From Desulfovibrio sp. (GTDB lineage Bacteria > Desulfobacterota > Desulfovibrionia > Desulfovibrionales > Desulfovibrionaceae): a DNA stretch of 8,412 nt. The translations under genes were made by a program, and so were the position numbers. Within the stretch, counting starts at the first letter, position 1. Each line of letters begins with the position of its first letter. Below, piece by piece: positions 5,668-8,412 of this stretch. The DNA is taken from contig JALHHV010000127.1 of NCBI GenBank assembly GCA_022837365.1, positions 1 through 8,412 on the forward strand, read 5' to 3'. The notes beneath the pieces were generated by a model. The model was not told the DNA's origin. It made no database searches and worked only from the letters and a program-made list of their open reading frames with translations.

Positions 5668-6834
5668 ATGGGTTACCGCAACGTGGACCTTACGCGCTTC
5701 AGCTTCGACGGCGCGCAGGCCGAGACCATCCCCGACCTTTCCACCCTGGACGAATTCGACCGCAAGCGGCTGCTGTACGCGGGCATCGACGTGAACGCCA
5801 AGGAGCGCAGCGGCTCGTTCATGCACATGAACCACAGCGGCGTGCACTGCAAGTCCACCCAGGAAGGGCTGGAACTGCTGGACATCAAGCAGGCCCTCAA
5901 ACTGTACGACGGCCTGCCGCAATACTTCTGGAAGATGGTGGACCCCAACCGCGACGAATACACCCGCGCGGCGGCGGAACACCTGCACGGCGGCTATTTC
6001 ATCCGCGCCCGCAAGGGGGCCAGGATAGAAGCGCCCGTGCAGTCGTGCCTGTTCATCAAGGGCAACGGCGTGGGTCAGAACGTGCACAACGTGGTCATCG
6101 TGGAAGAAGGCGCGGAGATGCACATCATCACCGGCTGCGCCACGGCCCACGGCACGCGCGAGGCCGCGCACCTGGGCATCTCCGAATTCTTCGTGCACAA
6201 GGGCGGCAAGCTCACCTTCACCATGATCCACAACTGGGGCGAAGACACGGCGGTGCGCCCGCGTTCCGCCGGCATGCTCGAGGAAGATGCGGTGCTGGTG
6301 AACAACTACGTGTTGCTCAAGCCCGTGAAGGACCTGCAAATGTACCCCACCCTCACCCTGGCCGGGCGCGGGTCGGTGGCGCGGTTCAACTCGGTCATCG
6401 TGGCGCCGGAAGGCTCGTACGTGGACACGGGCAACCGCATCCTGCTCAACGCTCCGGACACGCGCGGCGAAATCATCGCCCGCACCATGACCACCGGCGG
6501 CACCATCATCAACCGGGGGCACATCGGGGCCTACCAGGTGCCCGCGCGCGGCCACCTGGAGTGCAAGGGCCTGATCCTGGGCAACGGCATCATCCATGCC
6601 ATTCCGGAACTGGAAGGCACCGTGGACGGCGTGGAACTGTCGCACGAGGCGGCCGTCGGCAAGATTGCCCAGGAAGAGATCGAATACCTCATGGCGCGCG
6701 GCCTGGACGAGGACGAAGCCACCTCGACCATCGTGCGCGGCTTCCTGAACGTGGACATCATGGGCCTGCCCCGAGAACTGGAACAGGCCGTGGAAGACCA
6801 GATCAACCAGTTGGACGCCAGCGACGCCATGTAA
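5668..6834 (+). CDS. sufB: SufB-like Fe-S cluster assembly scaffold (minimal SUF/SMS type)
   Basis: This is a 388-residue cytoplasmic protein of the SufB/SufD family, which with SufC forms the scaffold for building Fe-S clusters. It has the beta-helix core (e.g. TGCATAHGTREAAHLGISEFF around residue 157) and the C-terminal SufB segment. Cys299 (HLECKGL) lines up with E. coli SufB Cys405, and His326-Glu327 (LSHEAAVGKI) with E. coli His433-Glu434, residues implicated in cluster assembly. It is shorter than E. coli SufB (about 495 residues), lacking much of its N-terminal region, as expected for the two-gene SMS (SUF-like minimal) systems of anaerobes and archaea; no sufD, sufS, sufE or sufU is in the window. 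It starts 2 bases after the sufC stop with its own strong ribosome binding site, and the unit ends at the terminator at 6864. The reading frame is intact, unlike its partner's. Confidence 0.93.
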   Translation: MGYRNVDLTRFSFDGAQAETIPDLSTLDEFDRKRLLYAGIDVNAKERSGSFMHMNHSGVHCKSTQEGLELLDIKQALKLYDGLPQYFWKMVDPNRDEYTRAAAEHLHGGYFIRARKGARIEAPVQSCLFIKGNGVGQNVHNVVIVEEGAEMHIITGCATAHGTREAAHLGISEFFVHKGGKLTFTMIHNWGEDTAVRPRSAGMLEEDAVLVNNYVLLKPVKDLQMYPTLTLAGRGSVARFNSVIVAPEGSYVDTGNRILLNAPDTRGEIIARTMTTGGTIINRGHIGAYQVPARGHLECKGLILGNGIIHAIPELEGTVDGVELSHEAAVGKIAQEEIEYLMARGLDEDEATSTIVRGFLNVDIMGLPRELEQAVEDQINQLDASDAM

Positions 6835-6863
6835 GTACCGGCGTCGCGCCCCCCGGAAACGAC

Positions 6864-6900
6864 ACGGCCCCGGCAGTTGCATGCTGCCGGGGCCGTTTTT
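6864..6900 (+). terminator. Intrinsic terminator of the sufC-sufB unit
   Basis: A perfect 13-bp stem (ACGGCCCCGGCAG at 6864-6876 with CTGCCGGGGCCGT at 6884-6896) with a 7-base loop is followed by a T tract (6896-6900). It lies 29 bases after the sufB stop. On the opposite strand, toward which the convergent chemoreceptor gene is read, no T run follows the stem, so it acts mainly on the plus strand, though the hairpin may also help to end the other transcript. Confidence 0.92.
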
Positions 6901-6941
6901 CGTGCGACGTAGCAAGGGCTGGCGCGAGGGGGCCTGCCCGG

Positions 6942-8412
6942 CTACCCGGCCTTGCGCTGCAATTCCGCCACCAGGCCGCGCAGGTCTTCGGCCATGCGCC
7001 CGAGGTGGCGGATTTCCTTGTCCTCCTCGGTGACCAGGCGGCCGTTGTCGCGGGCGATCCCGTCCACCTGCGTCAGGCTGCGGGTGATCTGTTCCGACGC
7101 GGCGGACTGCTCTTCGGCGGCGGCGGCGATGGCCTGGACCTGTCCGGTGACGTGCACGGCCATATCCAGAATGCCGCGCAACACCTCGCCGGAATCGGCG
7201 GAGCGGCGCTCGGCCAGTTCCATGGCCCGCAGCGAATCGTCCATGCTGCGGGCGTTGGCCTCGGTCAGCGACTGGATGCCCTTGATGGTCTCGCCCACCT
7301 CGCGGGTAGCGTTCATGGTCTTTTCGGCCAGCTTGCGCACCTCGTCCGCCACCACGGCAAAGCCGCGCCCGGCGTCACCCGCGCGGGCCGCCTCGATGGC
7401 GGCGTTGAGGGCCAGCAGGTTGGTCTGGTCCGCGATGTCGTTGATGACGCTCATGACGGTGCCGATGGCCTCGGACTGGCCGCCCAGCCTGCGCATGTTC
7501 TCGTGCAGGGTTTCGGCAAGGCCGCGCAACTCGCTCATGGCGTCCATGGTGGCGCTGACGGCCTCCGCACCCTGGCGGGCACGCTCGCGCGAGGTCTCCG
7601 TCTCGCGCGCGGCAGCGGCGGCGCTACGGGCCACGTCCATGACCGAGGCGTTCATCTGCTCCATGGCGGTGGCGGTTTCGGCCACGCGGGTGACCTGCGA
7701 GCGCGACCCATCGGACAAGGTGGCCGAGCGGCTGGCCAGTTCACGCGCGGAGACGGCAAGGTCCTCGGTCATGCGTTGCAACCGCTCGGAAGCCTCCAGC
7801 ATCCCCTCCTTGGAGGCGAGCGCGGCGCACGCCTGCTCGTCCGCGCGGCAGGCGGCCTCGCTGGCGCTCTCGGCCAGGCGGCGGGCTTCCTCCTGCTGGG
7901 CGCCCATGCGCTCGATGTTGCCGCGCAGGGTGGTGACCATGACGTCCAGGGCCGACTGCAACGCGGACACCTCGTCCTCGCCTTCCACGGCGATATGCCG
8001 GTCCAGGTCGCCCGCCGCGATGTCCTGCGCGGTGCGGGTGGCCTCACGCAGCGGCAGCACGATGGACCGGGCCAGCAGGTAGGCCACGGGCAACCCCACG
8101 AACAACAGCAGCCCCAGCACCACGGCATAGGTGTACAACACCTCGCGGGTGCGCACCTGCTCCATGGACTCGGCAACGCGCGCCTCGGCCGCCTGGATAT
8201 TGTCGAGGTAAATGCCGGTGCCCACCCAGAATGGGGTGCCGGGAATGCTTTCGGCATAGCCCAGCTTGGGCTGGTCGCCCATGCCCGGCTTGGGGAACAC
8301 GAAGGTCACGAAGCCGCCCCCGGCAGAAGCAACGCGCGCCAGTTCACGCACGTAGTACGTCCCCCCGCGGTCCTTGGTCTCGCCAAGGTCCTTGCCCACA
8401 AGCTGCTTCTGC
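6942..8412 (-). CDS. Methyl-accepting chemotaxis protein with Cache sensor (N-terminus outside window)
   Basis: This inner-membrane chemoreceptor passes ligand signals to the CheA/CheW array. The window holds the last 489 residues; the frame is open through the right edge, and the GTG at 8399 is an internal valine, not a start. In order: the end of a periplasmic Cache-type domain ([45 protein letters not shown]), a membrane helix (about 8057-8134), a HAMP domain ([23 protein letters not shown]), a long helical stretch, and the signalling domain with the highly conserved tip ([19 protein letters not shown], then [18 protein letters not shown], about 7316-7447). About 20 heptads follow the tip, which fits the 40H class (my count). 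There is no C-terminal CheR/CheB-docking pentapeptide; it ends ELQRKAG. The ligand cannot be told. The gene converges on sufB with 107 bases between stops. Confidence 0.95.
   Translation of the reverse strand, partial: QKQLVGKDLGETKDRGGTYYVRELARVASAGGGFVTFVFPKPGMGDQPKLGYAESIPGTPFWVGTGIYLDNIQAAEARVAESMEQVRTREVLYTYAVVLGLLLFVGLPVAYLLARSIVLPLREATRTAQDIAAGDLDRHIAVEGEDEVSALQSALDVMVTTLRGNIERMGAQQEEARRLAESASEAACRADEQACAALASKEGMLEASERLQRMTEDLAVSARELASRSATLSDGSRSQVTRVAETATAMEQMNASVMDVARSAAAAARETETSRERARQGAEAVSATMDAMSELRGLAETLHENMRRLGGQSEAIGTVMSVINDIADQTNLLALNAAIEAARAGDAGRGFAVVADEVRKLAEKTMNATREVGETIKGIQSLTEANARSMDDSLRAMELAERRSADSGEVLRGILDMAVHVTGQVQAIAAAAEEQSAASEQITRSLTQVDGIARDNGRLVTEEDKEIRHLGRMAEDLRGLVAELQRKAG

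Noticed and set aside
5599..6915. A 438-residue minus-strand open frame opposite sufB
   Set aside because: It is antisense to the conserved SufB gene, begins inside the terminator region and has a Val/His/Ala/Gly-rich composition without any family motif.
8397..8399. GTG at 8399 as the start of the chemoreceptor
   Set aside because: The frame stays open to the window edge with codons for QKQL before it, and the protein would begin in the middle of the Cache domain without its first membrane helix.

Overview
The window is about two-thirds G+C, densely coded, and looks like chromosomal DNA from a sulfate-reducing deltaproteobacterium of the Desulfovibrio / Nitratidesulfovibrio vulgaris type. 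I infer this from the G+C content, the protein character (Upp, the SufC/SufB pair and the chemoreceptor all read like Desulfovibrio versions) and the gene mix. I could not run a database search, so the genus is a judgement.

Left part, minus strand (1-2108): a uracil salvage pair. upp (uracil phosphoribosyltransferase, GTG start at 2023) is read from a good sigma70-type promoter at 2080-2108. Its leader carries a short G/C hairpin, and a strong intrinsic terminator lies only 11 bases past its stop. uraA (uracil permease) follows downstream on the same strand and runs off the left edge of the window. UraA imports uracil and Upp converts it to UMP.

Middle, plus strand (2133-4639): divergent from upp is a two-gene unit. 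The first gene is a fusion of an RluA/RluD-type pseudouridine synthase (S4 domain plus catalytic domain) with a C-terminal dephospho-CoA kinase (CoaE) domain. After 11 bases comes a six-helix rhomboid serine protease whose cytoplasmic tail contains a CXXCH motif. A gene-free stretch (4640-4955) follows, holding a small direct-repeat cluster, a likely promoter with a palindrome in its spacer, and a structured leader.

Right-middle, plus strand (4956-6900): a two-gene SUF-like Fe-S cluster assembly unit of the minimal SufC-SufB (SMS) type. The SufC-like ATPase is broken: the Walker A half and the signature/Walker B/H-loop half lie in different frames, and the intervening Q-loop region is absent, which looks like an internal deletion of roughly 80 bases. 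The SufB-like scaffold next to it is intact, with the conserved Cys and His-Glu pair. A perfect 13-bp hairpin with a T tract ends the unit.

Right end, minus strand (6942-8412): the C-terminal 489 residues of a methyl-accepting chemotaxis protein (Cache sensor, membrane segment, HAMP, signalling domain). Its start lies beyond the window.

The most noteworthy points are the disrupted SufC beside an intact SufB, the pseudouridine synthase-CoaE fusion with its small VLPN repeat, and the CXXCH motif in the rhomboid tail. I do not see a mobile element, CRISPR array, tRNA or rRNA, and nothing that is clearly an undescribed system.
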